DNA of 64,000 nt from CAYPTY01 sp964413935 (GCA_964413935.1 CAYPTY010000015.1:1-64000), one strand, 5' to 3'; shown: positions 44,621 through 54,056, numbered from the stretch's first letter. The notes: generated by a model not told the origin, from the sequence alone. Program-made: numbers and translations.

Positions 44621-46428
44621 CCTGCGTACTTCTCGAACATCCCTTTCAGCTCGGTGGGATTGAAGGGCTTGGTGATGTAATCATTCATGCCGGATGCAAA
44701 TACCTGCTCTTTTACTTCCTTGAGTGCAGCAGCTGTGAGGGCAATAATCGGCACATTCCGTTTTGCGGAATCATCCATCTTGCGGATGGTTGCGGCAGCC
44801 TCATACCCGTCCATCACCGGCATCTGAAGATCCATCAGCACCAGATCAAAGTTCTGATGCTCCATGATATCAACAGCTTCCTGTCCATCGTTGGCAATGG
44901 TCAGGTTTATATGCCATTTTTCAAGAAATCGCTGCATCACTTTCTGATTCACAATATTATCCTCAACGACCAGAACACGAATACCTTCAATGGAAGCATC
45001 TTTTTTAGATACCACCGTCTCTTCCATTTCAACGGTTTCGGTGTCTTCTACCGTACCAAATTCGATTTCAACAAAAAATGTTGATCCCACTCCGAGTTCA
45101 CTCTCAACCCAGATTTTGCCACCCTGCAGTTCAGTCAGCTCTTTCGAAATTGACAGACCCAGTCCGGTGCCCCCGTAGAGCCGTTTTGTATCGGAGCGCT
45201 CCTGGGTGAAGCTTTCAAATATGGTTTCCAGCCGGTCTTTCGCGATTCCAATTCCCGAATCTTTAACGGCAAACTGCAATTTCAGGTGATCATCAGATTC
45301 ATCCAGAAGATTAATTTTGAGTTCAATGCCCCCTTCGTCGGTAAACTTCATGCCATTACTCAGAAGATTATTCAGAATCTGTGTGAGTCGGGCTGGGTCA
45401 CCGGTTACTTTTCTGGGCACTCCTTTTCCATAGGTAGCTTTCAGCTCAATGCCTTTTTTGTCGGCGTTCACTCTGAAAGTTTCGATGATGGTGGTTACCA
45501 TCCGGTTCAGCTCAAACTCGATATTTTCGAATTCAATTTTACCGGCTTCAATTTTGGAGAAATCCAGAATATCATCGATGAGCGCAAGCAGTGTTTTAGC
45601 TGAAAAGTCGAGGATTTCCAGTTGCTCAGTCTGATTCTTACGGGGATTATCAATCATCAGGAGATTGGTCATGCCCAAAATGGCATTCATTGGGGTGCGG
45701 ATCTCATGGCTCATGGTAGCCAGGAACTCTGATTTAGCCTTTGCCCCCTGCTCAATTTTTTTACTGGCTATTTCCAGCTTGGCATAGTTCTCATTCAGCT
45801 CTTTATTCAGCTCTTTTTCCTTTTCCAGGAGCTCTAAGGTTTTCCTCTCTGCTTTCTCTTTGGATTCGGAGAAGGTATTAAAAATAATCCATGTGGTGAT
45901 GAAAGCGGCAACCAGGATACCAATTTGTATATAGGAGGTTCCCGTTTCATCAAGTGTAATTTGATCAAATACGATGTAATCCAGAATAAAGAAAGATGAC
46001 ACCGTCATCAGGATGGAAACATTCCTGAGCCTGATTTCCGTATTGGTGAACATCAGAATGGATAAGCCCATGGCAGGGATCAGGAAAGCCTGCACATAAG
46101 CTTCAGGACCAAAGGATGAACTCAGCAGCACTATGCCGATGTCCACATATACGATGAGCAAGAACTTGGAAGTCTTTTCATAACCCTTTCGGCCAAGAAC
46201 CGGGATCAGGGAAAAGGCCAGAGCTTCACTCAGAAAAAACCATGATAATTCAATCGCATCGCTTAAGCGCAGGGATACAAAAAAGACAAGACATACAAAG
46301 ACCAGGAAGAATGAAACAGAATTGAGTACCAGAAGACCGGTTTTCCGGATTTCATTATCCTCCGACGCTTTGATGTCCTTCCCTAAAGCGTAGTTTGTTA
46401 TCCCCGTTAAGAAGAATTGCCTGTCCAT
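44617..46428 (-). CDS. Membrane hybrid histidine kinase with receiver domain
   Basis: A 603-residue hybrid kinase. About six transmembrane helices (40-190) form an integral membrane sensor without a periplasmic domain. A coiled coil (195-235) leads to HisKA (FLATMSHEIRTPMNAILGM, phospho-His near 240), the HATPase_c domain (NLLSNGMKF, DSGIGI, GGTGLGLSI; about 340-465), and a C-terminal receiver (about 485-600) with VVEDN, the phospho-Asp in LVLMDLQMP and the conserved Lys in DYITKPF. No separate response regulator or HPt gene is nearby, so output may go through phosphotransfer to a distant protein. It is a single gene, convergent with PaiB. Confidence 0.92.
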   Translation of the reverse strand: MDRQFFLTGITNYALGKDIKASEDNEIRKTGLLVLNSVSFFLVFVCLVFFVSLRLSDAIELSWFFLSEALAFSLIPVLGRKGYEKTSKFLLIVYVDIGIVLLSSSFGPEAYVQAFLIPAMGLSILMFTNTEIRLRNVSILMTVSSFFILDYIVFDQITLDETGTSYIQIGILVAAFITTWIIFNTFSESKEKAERKTLELLEKEKELNKELNENYAKLEIASKKIEQGAKAKSEFLATMSHEIRTPMNAILGMTNLLMIDNPRKNQTEQLEILDFSAKTLLALIDDILDFSKIEAGKIEFENIEFELNRMVTTIIETFRVNADKKGIELKATYGKGVPRKVTGDPARLTQILNNLLSNGMKFTDEGGIELKINLLDESDDHLKLQFAVKDSGIGIAKDRLETIFESFTQERSDTKRLYGGTGLGLSISKELTELQGGKIWVESELGVGSTFFVEIEFGTVEDTETVEMEETVVSKKDASIEGIRVLVVEDNIVNQKVMQRFLEKWHINLTIANDGQEAVDIMEHQNFDLVLMDLQMPVMDGYEAAATIRKMDDSAKRNVPIIALTAAALKEVKEQVFASGMNDYITKPFNPTELKGMFEKYAG

Positions 46429-46503
46429 TGCTGAATTATTTTAACGGCTCAATGTAATGAATTAACAGGCAGCGAAACAAGCACCCTAAATGCCTGCAGG
46501 CGT

Positions 46504-46947
46504 TTAATTCTGAGCCTGTTGCTCAAGCTTGGCTTTATAGGCCATGGCATAAATCTTCATTTGCTTAACCATGGAAGAGAGTCCGTTAGAACGGGTGGGT
46601 GAGAGGTGCTGAGCCATTCCGATTTTCTGAATAAACTCGGGATTTGTGGAAATAATAGTTTCCGGAGTTTGCCCTGAATACAAACGAACCATGAGGGCTA
46701 CCAGCCCTTTGGTGATGGCGGCGTCTGAATCGGCTTCAAAAAGAACTTTCCCATCATCCAGTTTGGTACTGAGCCAAACCTGTGACTGACACCCTCTTAC
46801 CAGGTTATCATCCACCTTTTCACGTTCATCCATGGGTGGCAGCTTGGATCCCAGCTTAATAATGTATTTGTAGCGCTCAGGCCAGTCTTCAATCAGTTCA
46901 AACTCTCTTATAATCCTGCTTTGAATTTCCTGAATATCCTGCGACAT
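46504..46947 (-). CDS. sufE: Cysteine desulfuration protein SufE
   Basis: A 147-residue SufE-like protein. The N-terminal half has WPERYKYIIKLGSKLPPM, and the sulfur-accepting cysteine is Cys53 in NLVRGCQSQVWL; later SDAAITKGLVALMVRLYSG and LSPTRSNGLSSM complete the family pattern. It takes persulfide sulfur from a SufS-type desulfurase for iron-sulfur assembly. Other suf genes are absent here; instead it sits two bases downstream of a PAS-domain gene on the same strand, an unusual partner. Confidence 0.94.
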   Translation of the reverse strand: MSQDIQEIQSRIIREFELIEDWPERYKYIIKLGSKLPPMDEREKVDDNLVRGCQSQVWLSTKLDDGKVLFEADSDAAITKGLVALMVRLYSGQTPETIISTNPEFIQKIGMAQHLSPTRSNGLSSMVKQMKIYAMAYKAKLEQQAQN

Positions 46948-46949
46948 GT

Positions 46950-48200
46950 TTATTCTTCGTACTCGAGTTCCAGAATTCCTGTTACTTTAACGGCATCAAC
47001 CCCATTTTCACCATTATTAGCTGCCGGATTGTAATGCTGAATCACATTCACAATTTCACCATTGGCTCTCTTATAGCGACACTTATAGGTTGAGCAATTA
47101 CCTTCAAATGCTTTGGTGATATGAGCGGTCACGATATCTCGGTCTTGATCTTCAATCAGGTCAAGCCCCATGGTTCCGATGATCTCTTCCGGTTCAAAAC
47201 CGGTAATTTCACGGAAACTGTCGGTAGCATGCGTCACCACAATTTCATCATCCTTCCTCACAAACTTGAGGGTGAATTCTTCTTTCCTGGAGATCAAATC
47301 ATTGATGCTGTTATCTTCCAGGTGTAATGCATCAAGGATACGGTTCCTCATGGTGAGGTTTTCCATGTATAAGCGGTAGACGTCCTGGTCATTATTCACA
47401 AACCATCGCATGGAAGTTTCCAGCAATAGTTTGTTGTCTGATTTTGTTTGGAAAGTCCAGTTGTGCTTATTCTGGGGAACCTTATCTGAGGCCATATTTT
47501 CGAAAAGTTCGTGTGCCTCTTCACGCTGGGATTCATCAATCATATCCCAGATTTTGATAGCCTTCAATTCATCCACTTCATACCCGGTCATTTCGCGGAA
47601 TGCTTTGTTAGCTGCAAGAATGTTGCCCTGTTCATCCAGGTCAACGTAGGTTCTTCGCGATTCTTCACGCAGATCATCCATTTCAATATTGGCATTGAAA
47701 ATGATTTTCTCAGACTTGTTGCTCTCGGAAATATCACGCTGATAAGACACCCAATGGGTAATTTCGCCTTTATCATTCGTTAGCGGATGAATGTCCCACT
47801 GGTTTATAAACTCGGTACCGTCTTTTTTGTAGTTCACGGTATGCCCGAAGAAACACTGCCCTTCGATGAGTCTTTCTTTCAACCTGTCAAGTACAGCCCG
47901 ATCGGTTTTAGGACCCTGAAGCATTCGTGGAGTCTGCCCGATGGCTTCTTCGCGGGTATAGCCTGTCATCTGTTCAAAACCGGAATTTACATACACAATT
48001 TTGGGTCCTGGTTTCTCCAGTTCCAGTTCAGTTATACAGATGGAATCGTAATCATCCCTAACGGCTGCTTCCAGTAAATCGAGCTGTCGCTTCAGCCTTT
48101 CGTATTCTCCGTTTAGTTCTCCAAAGTGTTTTTTGAGTTTAGCAAATGACTCATCATCTTTGCTTGCGCTTTTGAGAATGTCTAGTAGGGAAGAGTCCAT
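46950..48200 (-). CDS. Multi-PAS sensor protein without output domain
   Basis: A 416-residue soluble protein. After a coiled coil (about 18-48) come three PAS domains: about 50-160, 190-290 and 300-410. The first is closest to LOV domains (VYVNSGFEQMTGYTREEAIG, FGHTVNYKKDGTEF, WVSYQRDIS), but the flavin-reactive motif GxNCRFLQ is GQTPRMLQ here, with Pro91 in place of the photoactive Cys. No kinase, cyclase or DNA-binding domain is attached, so it must act by protein contact. It is followed after two bases by sufE. Confidence 0.85.
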   Translation of the reverse strand: MDSSLLDILKSASKDDESFAKLKKHFGELNGEYERLKRQLDLLEAAVRDDYDSICITELELEKPGPKIVYVNSGFEQMTGYTREEAIGQTPRMLQGPKTDRAVLDRLKERLIEGQCFFGHTVNYKKDGTEFINQWDIHPLTNDKGEITHWVSYQRDISESNKSEKIIFNANIEMDDLREESRRTYVDLDEQGNILAANKAFREMTGYEVDELKAIKIWDMIDESQREEAHELFENMASDKVPQNKHNWTFQTKSDNKLLLETSMRWFVNNDQDVYRLYMENLTMRNRILDALHLEDNSINDLISRKEEFTLKFVRKDDEIVVTHATDSFREITGFEPEEIIGTMGLDLIEDQDRDIVTAHITKAFEGNCSTYKCRYKRANGEIVNVIQHYNPAANNGENGVDAVKVTGILELEYEE

Positions 48201-48325
48201 TACGATTGTTTAGTTTAAATTTCTCTGGATGACATTTTATTTTCGCAGCCTGAGTTAACCAAAAAATACATTTTTAGCAAACCAGCCTGAATTCAAATAA
48301 CCGTATTAGATTCTAAGTCATTCCC

Positions 48326-49105
48326 ATGTTTTTCAATAATTCGAATACTGCAATACGACCCCTCACCGGATTAATATGTATGTACCTTCTCATTTCAGCC
48401 TGTGGTCCCAAACCCCTGGATAATCAATACAAACCGGAAATGGTATTCATCAAGGGAGGAACATTTAATTATGGGGATTTTTATGAAGGCAGCAATACAG
48501 ATGCGATTCCGATTCATGAAGTGACAGTGGACGACTTCTAAATCGGTAAATACGAAGTCACCTTTGATCAGTACGATCATTTTGCAGAACAAAGAGGCTA
48601 CACCAAACCCGATGATGAGGGATGGGGACGTGGACGCCGGGCCGTGTCGCTCGTTACCTGGGATGATGCCAAAGCCTTTTGTAAAGCTTATGGTTTTCGA
48701 CTTCCATCAGAACAGGAATGGGAATTTGCAGCCCGGTCGCGGGGCAAAGAACAAGTTATCTCGGGTACAGCCAATCTGGATTCAACCTCCTATTTTGCTT
48801 TCGGTGATAATGGATACACCTATCACACCCTGCCGGTCGGACAAAAATTACCCAATGATCTCGGTCTTTATGACATGAGTGGAAATGCCTTTGAGTGGAT
48901 CGGAGATTTCTATCAGATTTATTCCAGACGGGATGATTTCCGACCCAAAATGGAGCCGGGTGGAGTTCGCATTATCCGCGGAGGCAGCTTCCGCGAAGAT
49001 CTGGACGCGCTCCGAACTTACTGGAGAGTAGGTTCCCTGACTGATGTATCTTCAGATGATATTGGTTTTCGATGCGCGGTTTCTGCTGAAGAATACAAAC
49101 CCTGA
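48326..49105 (+). pseudogene. Formylglycine-generating-enzyme-like (SUMF1/FGE-sulfatase) lipoprotein gene with one in-frame stop
   Basis: A lipoprotein start (lipobox LISAC) leads into MVFIKGGTFNYGDF and HEVTVDDF, then a TAA at 48539-48541, and the same frame goes on with IGKYEVTFDQYDHFA, VSLVTWDDAKAFCKAYGFRL, SEQEWEFAAR, GLYDMSGNAFEWIGDFY and IRGGSFREDLDALR. The family usually has a Tyr or similar between F and IGKYEVT, so a single TAC/TAT to TAA change explains the break. Without the stop the product would be 259 residues. The two Cys of true formylglycine-generating enzymes are not evident, so the intact form may have been a non-catalytic or EgtB/PvdO-type relative. A sequencing error is possible. 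Confidence 0.8.
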
Positions 49106-49120
49106 GACATGCGCATAAAA

Positions 49121-49149
49121 AAAGGCATCCACTTTCGATGGATGCCTTT
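49121..49149 (-). terminator. Rho-independent terminator after the acyl-CoA dehydrogenase gene
   Basis: A perfect 11-bp stem (49121-49131 with 49139-49149, seven-base loop). The minus-strand RNA continues into a run of seven U, and the plus-strand RNA has UUUACUC, so it mainly serves the minus-strand gene 19 bases away and may also stop the plus-strand pseudogene transcript. Confidence 0.85.
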
Positions 49150-49167
49150 ACTCACTCACTACTTAAC

Positions 49168-50331
49168 TCACTTAAGAAGCAACTTTGCGATAGTGCTCAG
49201 CTGCATGTTAGTAGTTCCTTCGTAAATCTTTCCGATTTTGGCATCTCGGTAGTATTTCTCTACCGGATACTCTTTCACATAACCGTTACCACCGTAGAGG
49301 TCAATCGCCATTGAGGCGACTCTTTCAGCTACCTCAGAAGAGTAAAATTTAGCCATGGCAGCTTCTTTCAGAAAGCTTTGACCGGCCATTTTAATACGGG
49401 CGGCATTGTACACAAGCAGTCGTGCTGTTTCGATGTCGGTTGCCATGCGTGCCAGCTGGAACTGAATACCCTGGAAATCGGAAATGGCTTTACCAAATTG
49501 TTTGCGCTCCTGCACATAAGCCAGGGCAGCATCAAAGGCTCCCTGCGCGATACCGATCATCTGTGCACCGATTCCGATCCGGCCTTCATTCAGCGTTTCA
49601 ATAGCTACTTTATACCCTTTTCCGAAATCGCCCAGTATATTTTCTTTGGGGACACGAACGTCTTCCAGCAGAATTTCGCAGGTTGAGGAAGCCCGGATAC
49701 CCAGTTTGTCTTCTTTTTTGGAAACGGAGAATCCTTCCATTCCGCGCTCCACTACAAAAGCGGTAATACCGCGGTAGCCCTCATCCGGATTTGCATTGGC
49801 AAATACAATGAAAATATCGGCTTCATTTGCATTGGTGATCCACAGCTTGGCACCATTGAGTACAAAGTCATCCCCATCTTCTTTAGCTGAACACTTCAGG
49901 GCAAAAGCATCGCTGCCAGATCCGGCTTCAGAGAGGCAATAAGCGCCCACCTTTTCATTAGCGAGCTGTGGTAAATATTTTTCATTCAGATGATCACTCG
50001 CAAAGTTTACGAATGCATTGTTCACCAGGGTATTCTGCACGTCCATAAACACACCGGCAGACGCATCAACCCGGGAGATCTGTTCGATGGCTACGATGGA
50101 CATAAAAAAGGTGCCACCGCCACCATTGTACTTTTCCGGGATATCGATTCCCATCAGTCCCATTTCAAAAAACTGTTTTACCAGATCGGGGTTCAGCTTG
50201 GCAGCCTCATCCATTTCATGTACCAGAGGTTTTATTACGGTATCTGCAAATTCTCCGGCGGCATCTTTCAGCATTTGTTCGTCTTCGGTAAGCTTGGTAA
50301 GCGGGGGAATGAAATCGGCTAACTGCTCCAT
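49168..50331 (-). CDS. Acyl-CoA dehydrogenase (short/branched-chain type)
   Basis: A 387-residue FAD enzyme with all ACAD blocks: GLMGIDIPEKYNGGG, YCLSEAGSGSDAFAL, WITNANEADIFIVFA, KLGIRASSTCEILLEDVRVP, RKQFGKAISDFQGIQFQLA, DLYGGNGYVKEYPVEKYYRD and KIYEGTTNMQLSTIAK. The Glu in YEGTTN is the usual catalytic base of short-chain and branched-chain members. It introduces the alpha-beta double bond into an acyl-CoA. It is divergent from the methylmalonyl-CoA mutase genes; branched-chain amino acid or odd-chain breakdown yields propionyl-CoA, which would link the two units. Confidence 0.93.
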   Translation of the reverse strand: MEQLADFIPPLTKLTEDEQMLKDAAGEFADTVIKPLVHEMDEAAKLNPDLVKQFFEMGLMGIDIPEKYNGGGGTFFMSIVAIEQISRVDASAGVFMDVQNTLVNNAFVNFASDHLNEKYLPQLANEKVGAYCLSEAGSGSDAFALKCSAKEDGDDFVLNGAKLWITNANEADIFIVFANANPDEGYRGITAFVVERGMEGFSVSKKEDKLGIRASSTCEILLEDVRVPKENILGDFGKGYKVAIETLNEGRIGIGAQMIGIAQGAFDAALAYVQERKQFGKAISDFQGIQFQLARMATDIETARLLVYNAARIKMAGQSFLKEAAMAKFYSSEVAERVASMAIDLYGGNGYVKEYPVEKYYRDAKIGKIYEGTTNMQLSTIAKLLLK

Positions 50332-50380
50332 CTGATCATCAATTTTTTTGTTTATTGGAAAGGCGGATAATATATAAAAA

Positions 50381-50419
50381 TGGAAGCGCTTTTCCGCACA
50401 TAATCATTCCAAAATGATT
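50381..50419. promoter_or_regulatory. Two palindromes between the acyl-CoA dehydrogenase and mutase genes
   Basis: TGGAAGCGCTTTTCC (50381-50395) is a near-palindrome of LacI type. Next to it AATCATT and AATGATT (50402-50408 and 50413-50419) form a perfect inverted repeat with CCAA between. The 151-base divergent gap makes either a candidate operator for both genes. Confidence 0.45.
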
Positions 50420-50482
50420 GGTAAAGCATAGGCCTGCTTACTATTTTAAATCCAATATCATAACAAATTTGGGGAGCTGATT

Positions 50483-51901
50483 GTGGATAAAACTGAGATG
50501 AATAAATCCTTCGATCTTCATGAATTTCCTCCTGTCTCAACAGAAGAATGGGAAGATGTAATTAAACGTGATCTCAAAGGTGAGGATTACAAAAGCCTGC
50601 TTCGATGGAATACCGGCGAAGGGGTAGAAATCTTGCCCTTTTACCGGCGGGAGCATCTGAATTCGCTGGATCACCAGCCACAGGCCGTATCACGCAGTGT
50701 GGATCTGATCGACGGTGCCTGGGAAATTCGTGAATATATTCACGCCAACACCATTGAAAGAGCCAATCAACTTGCACTGGAAGCACTGAAAGGCGGTGCA
50801 AATGCCCTTTACTTTGACCTGCCAGCAGAAAGCCTTCAAAAGGATGAAGACCTGGTTAACCTGTTTGAAGGCATCATTATTGAAATTATCGGAGTGCATT
50901 TCAGTCCCTCCCTTTCCACACCCGGTTTGCTGGAATTGTTTACCAGCTTTGTCAAAAATCGTCGGCTGGATAAAGAAAATCTTAGACTGAGTTTCAGGCT
51001 GGATCCCCTCTCCCAATCCCTGTTAACCGGTGAGCTGCTGCAAGAAGGTGAAATGCGTAAGTTATGTGAGGAAATACAGAAACAGGCCGCTTCAGCCTTG
51101 TGTGTGGATGCATCCCTCTACCATAACAGCGGTGCCTCAATAACGGACGAACTTGCTTTTGCGCTGGCCACAGCCAATGAATACCTCGGGTATTCAAAAA
51201 ATCTATCCGGCAACCTTCATTTTAATTTTGCGGTGGGCTCATCCTACTTTCTGGAAATTGCAAAACTGAGAGCTTTCCGCCTGCTCTGGAAACAAGTGGC
51301 TGAAGCTTATAAACTGAATAACAGCAGCTGCTACCTGAGTGCAGAGACCTCCCTCCGGAATAAATCCGTTCTGGATGCCCACACCAATATGATCCGCCTT
51401 ACCACTGAGGGAATGTCAGCGGCCATTGCCTCCGCAGACAGTCTGATGATTCGTCCCTATGACGAGCTGTTTTCTGAGAGCAATTCATTTTCACAGCGTA
51501 TTGCTCGAAACGTTCAGCATCTGCTGATAGAAGAATCCTACCTGAGTAAGGTGAGCGATGCTTCACAGGGATCCTATTACATCGAAAGCATCACCGATGA
51601 AATGATGAAGGCAGCCTGGACTCGTTTTCAGGAAATTGAGTCTGAAGGCGGTTTCAGTGAGTGTCTGAAGAAAGGCCTGATTCAGAAAACGATCAAGAAG
51701 CAGCAACAGAAGCGTACATCAGCCTTTAACGATCAGAATAAAGTGATGGTGGGAGTGAATAAATACCAGCCCGCTGAAGGTGATGGCAGAACGGCCAGAA
51801 ATATTAACCCTAATTTTGGGCTGAAACCGGTGAATAGCCATCAAATCGAAAAAGTAAACCTGTACCGTTATTCAGAAAACCTGGAAGGAGCAAAATCATG
51901 A
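50483..51901 (+). CDS. mutA: Methylmalonyl-CoA mutase small (beta) subunit
   Basis: A 472-residue non-catalytic subunit of methylmalonyl-CoA mutase. The start is GTG at 50483 with GGGGAG six bases upstream; an ATG five codons later is an alternative. The sequence follows the mutase barrel (FPPVSTEEWEDVIKRDLKGEDY, QPQAVSRSVDLIDGAWEIRE, LHFNFAVGSSYFLEIAKLRA, SYYIESITDEMMKAAW), but the cobalamin-binding C-terminal domain is absent and the protein stops about 240 residues earlier than the large subunit. It overlaps the large subunit gene (ATGA). Confidence 0.92.
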   Translation: MDKTEMNKSFDLHEFPPVSTEEWEDVIKRDLKGEDYKSLLRWNTGEGVEILPFYRREHLNSLDHQPQAVSRSVDLIDGAWEIREYIHANTIERANQLALEALKGGANALYFDLPAESLQKDEDLVNLFEGIIIEIIGVHFSPSLSTPGLLELFTSFVKNRRLDKENLRLSFRLDPLSQSLLTGELLQEGEMRKLCEEIQKQAASALCVDASLYHNSGASITDELAFALATANEYLGYSKNLSGNLHFNFAVGSSYFLEIAKLRAFRLLWKQVAEAYKLNNSSCYLSAETSLRNKSVLDAHTNMIRLTTEGMSAAIASADSLMIRPYDELFSESNSFSQRIARNVQHLLIEESYLSKVSDASQGSYYIESITDEMMKAAWTRFQEIESEGGFSECLKKGLIQKTIKKQQQKRTSAFNDQNKVMVGVNKYQPAEGDGRTARNINPNFGLKPVNSHQIEKVNLYRYSENLEGAKS

Positions 51902-54042
51902 AAATTGATTTTTCAAATATCGAACTTAAGCCACTTTCCGCAGCTTCAAGTAACGGTCAGTTGAAAGCCAGTGCTGCTCCCTGGAAAACAGCGGAAATGA
52001 TTGATGTTCCACCTGTAATAAATGCTTCTGTTCTGGAAAAAATGGAACATCTGAACTACGCTGCTGGCATTCCTCCTTACCTGCGTGGCCCTTATTCCAC
52101 CATGTACGCCATGCGTCCCTGGACCATTCGTCAATATGCCGGTTTCTCGACTGCAGAAGAATCCAATGCTTTTTACCGCCGCAATCTGGCTGCCGGACAG
52201 AAAGGACTTTCCGTCGCCTTCGACCTGGCTACTCACCGGGGATATGATTCCGATCATCCGCGGGTTAGCGGGGATGTGGGTAAAGCCGGCGTAGCGATTG
52301 ATTCTGTGCTGGATATGAAAATCCTCTTCGACAAGATTCCCCTTGATAAAATGTCAGTTTCGATGACCATGAACGGTGCCGTTATCCCGGTTATGGCTTT
52401 CTACATCGTAGTAGCTGAGGAACAGGGCGTAAGCCAGGAGCAGCTGAGCGGAACCATTCAAAATGACATTCTGAAAGAATTCATGGTGAGGAACACTTAT
52501 ATCTATCCGCCTGCACCATCCATGCGCATTATCGGGGATATTTTCGAATATACCTCAAAGCATATGCCCAGATTCAACTCCATTTCCATCAGCGGTTATC
52601 ACATGCAGGAGGCCGGTGCAACCTGCGATATTGAGCTGGCATACACCCTGGCTGACGGACTGGAATACCTGCGAACCGGTATTGACGCCGGACTCAACAT
52701 TGACCGTTTTGCGCCCCGTCTCTCCTTTTTCTGGGCGATCGGCATGAACCACTTTATGGAGATTGCCAAGATGCGGGCTGCCCGATTGCTATGGGCTAAG
52801 ATTGTGAAGACCTTCAATCCAGAGAATCCGAAATCACTGGCACTCAGAACGCACAGCCAGACTTCCGGATGGAGCCTCACCGAACAGGACCCTTACAATA
52901 ATGTGGCCCGTACCTGTATTGAGGCTACTGCAGCTGCGCTGGGGCATACTCAATCACTCCATACCAATGCACTTGACGAGGCAATCGCGCTACCGACTGA
53001 TTTTTCAGCCCGAATTGCCAGAAATACGCAGCTTTATCTTCAGGAAGAAACCGGTATCACCAAAGCTGTGGATCCATGGGCCGGTTCCTATTATGTGGAA
53101 TATCTGACCGATCAGATCGCCCGCCGAGCCTGGGACCTGATTCAGGAAGTGGAAGAGCTTGGCGGTATGGCAAAAGCCATCGAGACCGGTGTTCCCAAGA
53201 TGCGCATTGAGGAGGCAGCAGCACGCAAACAGGCACGCATCGATTCCGGAAAAGACACCATTGTTGGGGTGAATAAATTCCAGACGGAAGAACAGGAAGA
53301 CATCGATATCCTGGAAGTGGATAATGCCAGAGTGAGAGAATCGCAGATTGCCCGTTTGAAAGAATTGCGTGACAACCGCGATGAAAAAGAGGTGAAAAAA
53401 ACCTTAGATTTAATCACAGAAGCAGCCAAAACCGGTGAAGGTAATTTGCTTGAACTAGCGGTGAATGCAGCACGGGCAAGAGCCTCACTGGGAGAAATTT
53501 CTGATGCCATGGAGGCTCAGTTCGGACGCTATAAAGCCACCGTTAAATCAATTTCAGGAGTGTATTCATCCGAAGTGGAACACAGCGAAGATTTTAAAGA
53601 GGTTATCAAACTGGGCGATCGTTTTGAAGAGCTGGAGGGTCGCCGTCCGCGAATCATGATCGCGAAAATGGGTCAGGATGGCCATGACCGTGGTGCCAAA
53701 GTAATCTCAACTAGTTTTGCTGATCTTGGTTTCGATGTTGACATAGGTCCGCTTTTCCAGACTCCGGAAGAAGCGGCAAGGCAGGCCGTTGAAAATGACG
53801 TGCATATTCTGGGCGTATCCAGCCTTGCTGCAGGACACAAAACACTGGTGCCGGAAGTGATTGCTGAACTCAAAAAACTGGACCGAGAAGATATCATGGT
53901 TGTGGTTGGGGGAGTGATTCCTCATCAGGATTATGACTTTCTGTATGATCAGGGTGTAAAAGCCATTTTCGGACCGGGAACAGTGATCCCCAAGGCCGCA
54001 AGAAAAATTCTGGATAACCTTATTTCACAGGTTTCATCCTAA
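51898..54042 (+). CDS. mutB: Methylmalonyl-CoA mutase large (alpha) catalytic subunit
   Basis: A 714-residue catalytic subunit. The TIM barrel (about 50-540) includes PYLRGPYSTMYAMRPWTIRQYAGFS (read in blocks), YDSDHPRVSGDVGKAGVAID, SISGYHMQEAGATCDIELAY, RTHSQTSGWSLTEQDPYNNV. The B12-binding domain (about 575-710) has DGHDRG with the Co-ligating His596, LGVSSLAAGH and VVVGGVIP. It isomerises (R)-methylmalonyl-CoA and succinyl-CoA in propionate metabolism. The ATG overlaps the small subunit stop, so subunit synthesis is coupled. MeaB, its repair GTPase, follows 14 bases later. No epimerase or propionyl-CoA carboxylase is in the window. Confidence 0.96.
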   Translation: MKIDFSNIELKPLSAASSNGQLKASAAPWKTAEMIDVPPVINASVLEKMEHLNYAAGIPPYLRGPYSTMYAMRPWTIRQYAGFSTAEESNAFYRRNLAAGQKGLSVAFDLATHRGYDSDHPRVSGDVGKAGVAIDSVLDMKILFDKIPLDKMSVSMTMNGAVIPVMAFYIVVAEEQGVSQEQLSGTIQNDILKEFMVRNTYIYPPAPSMRIIGDIFEYTSKHMPRFNSISISGYHMQEAGATCDIELAYTLADGLEYLRTGIDAGLNIDRFAPRLSFFWAIGMNHFMEIAKMRAARLLWAKIVKTFNPENPKSLALRTHSQTSGWSLTEQDPYNNVARTCIEATAAALGHTQSLHTNALDEAIALPTDFSARIARNTQLYLQEETGITKAVDPWAGSYYVEYLTDQIARRAWDLIQEVEELGGMAKAIETGVPKMRIEEAAARKQARIDSGKDTIVGVNKFQTEEQEDIDILEVDNARVRESQIARLKELRDNRDEKEVKKTLDLITEAAKTGEGNLLELAVNAARARASLGEISDAMEAQFGRYKATVKSISGVYSSEVEHSEDFKEVIKLGDRFEELEGRRPRIMIAKMGQDGHDRGAKVISTSFADLGFDVDIGPLFQTPEEAARQAVENDVHILGVSSLAAGHKTLVPEVIAELKKLDREDIMVVVGGVIPHQDYDFLYDQGVKAIFGPGTVIPKAARKILDNLISQVSS

Positions 54043-54056
54043 ACACATAACTACTT

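Noticed and set aside
46488..46505. AAATGCCTGCAGGCGTTT palindrome as a terminator after sufE
   Set aside because: It overlaps the stop codon of sufE, has only a two-base loop and one mismatch, and no U-run on the minus strand.
46950..48200. Photoactive LOV receptor
   Set aside because: The flavin-adduct cysteine is replaced by proline in GQTPRMLQ, so blue-light adduct formation is not expected.
48539..48541. TAA as a recoded or read-through codon in the FGE-like gene
   Set aside because: TAA is not used for selenocysteine or pyrrolysine and no recoding signal is visible; a nonsense change or base error is simpler.
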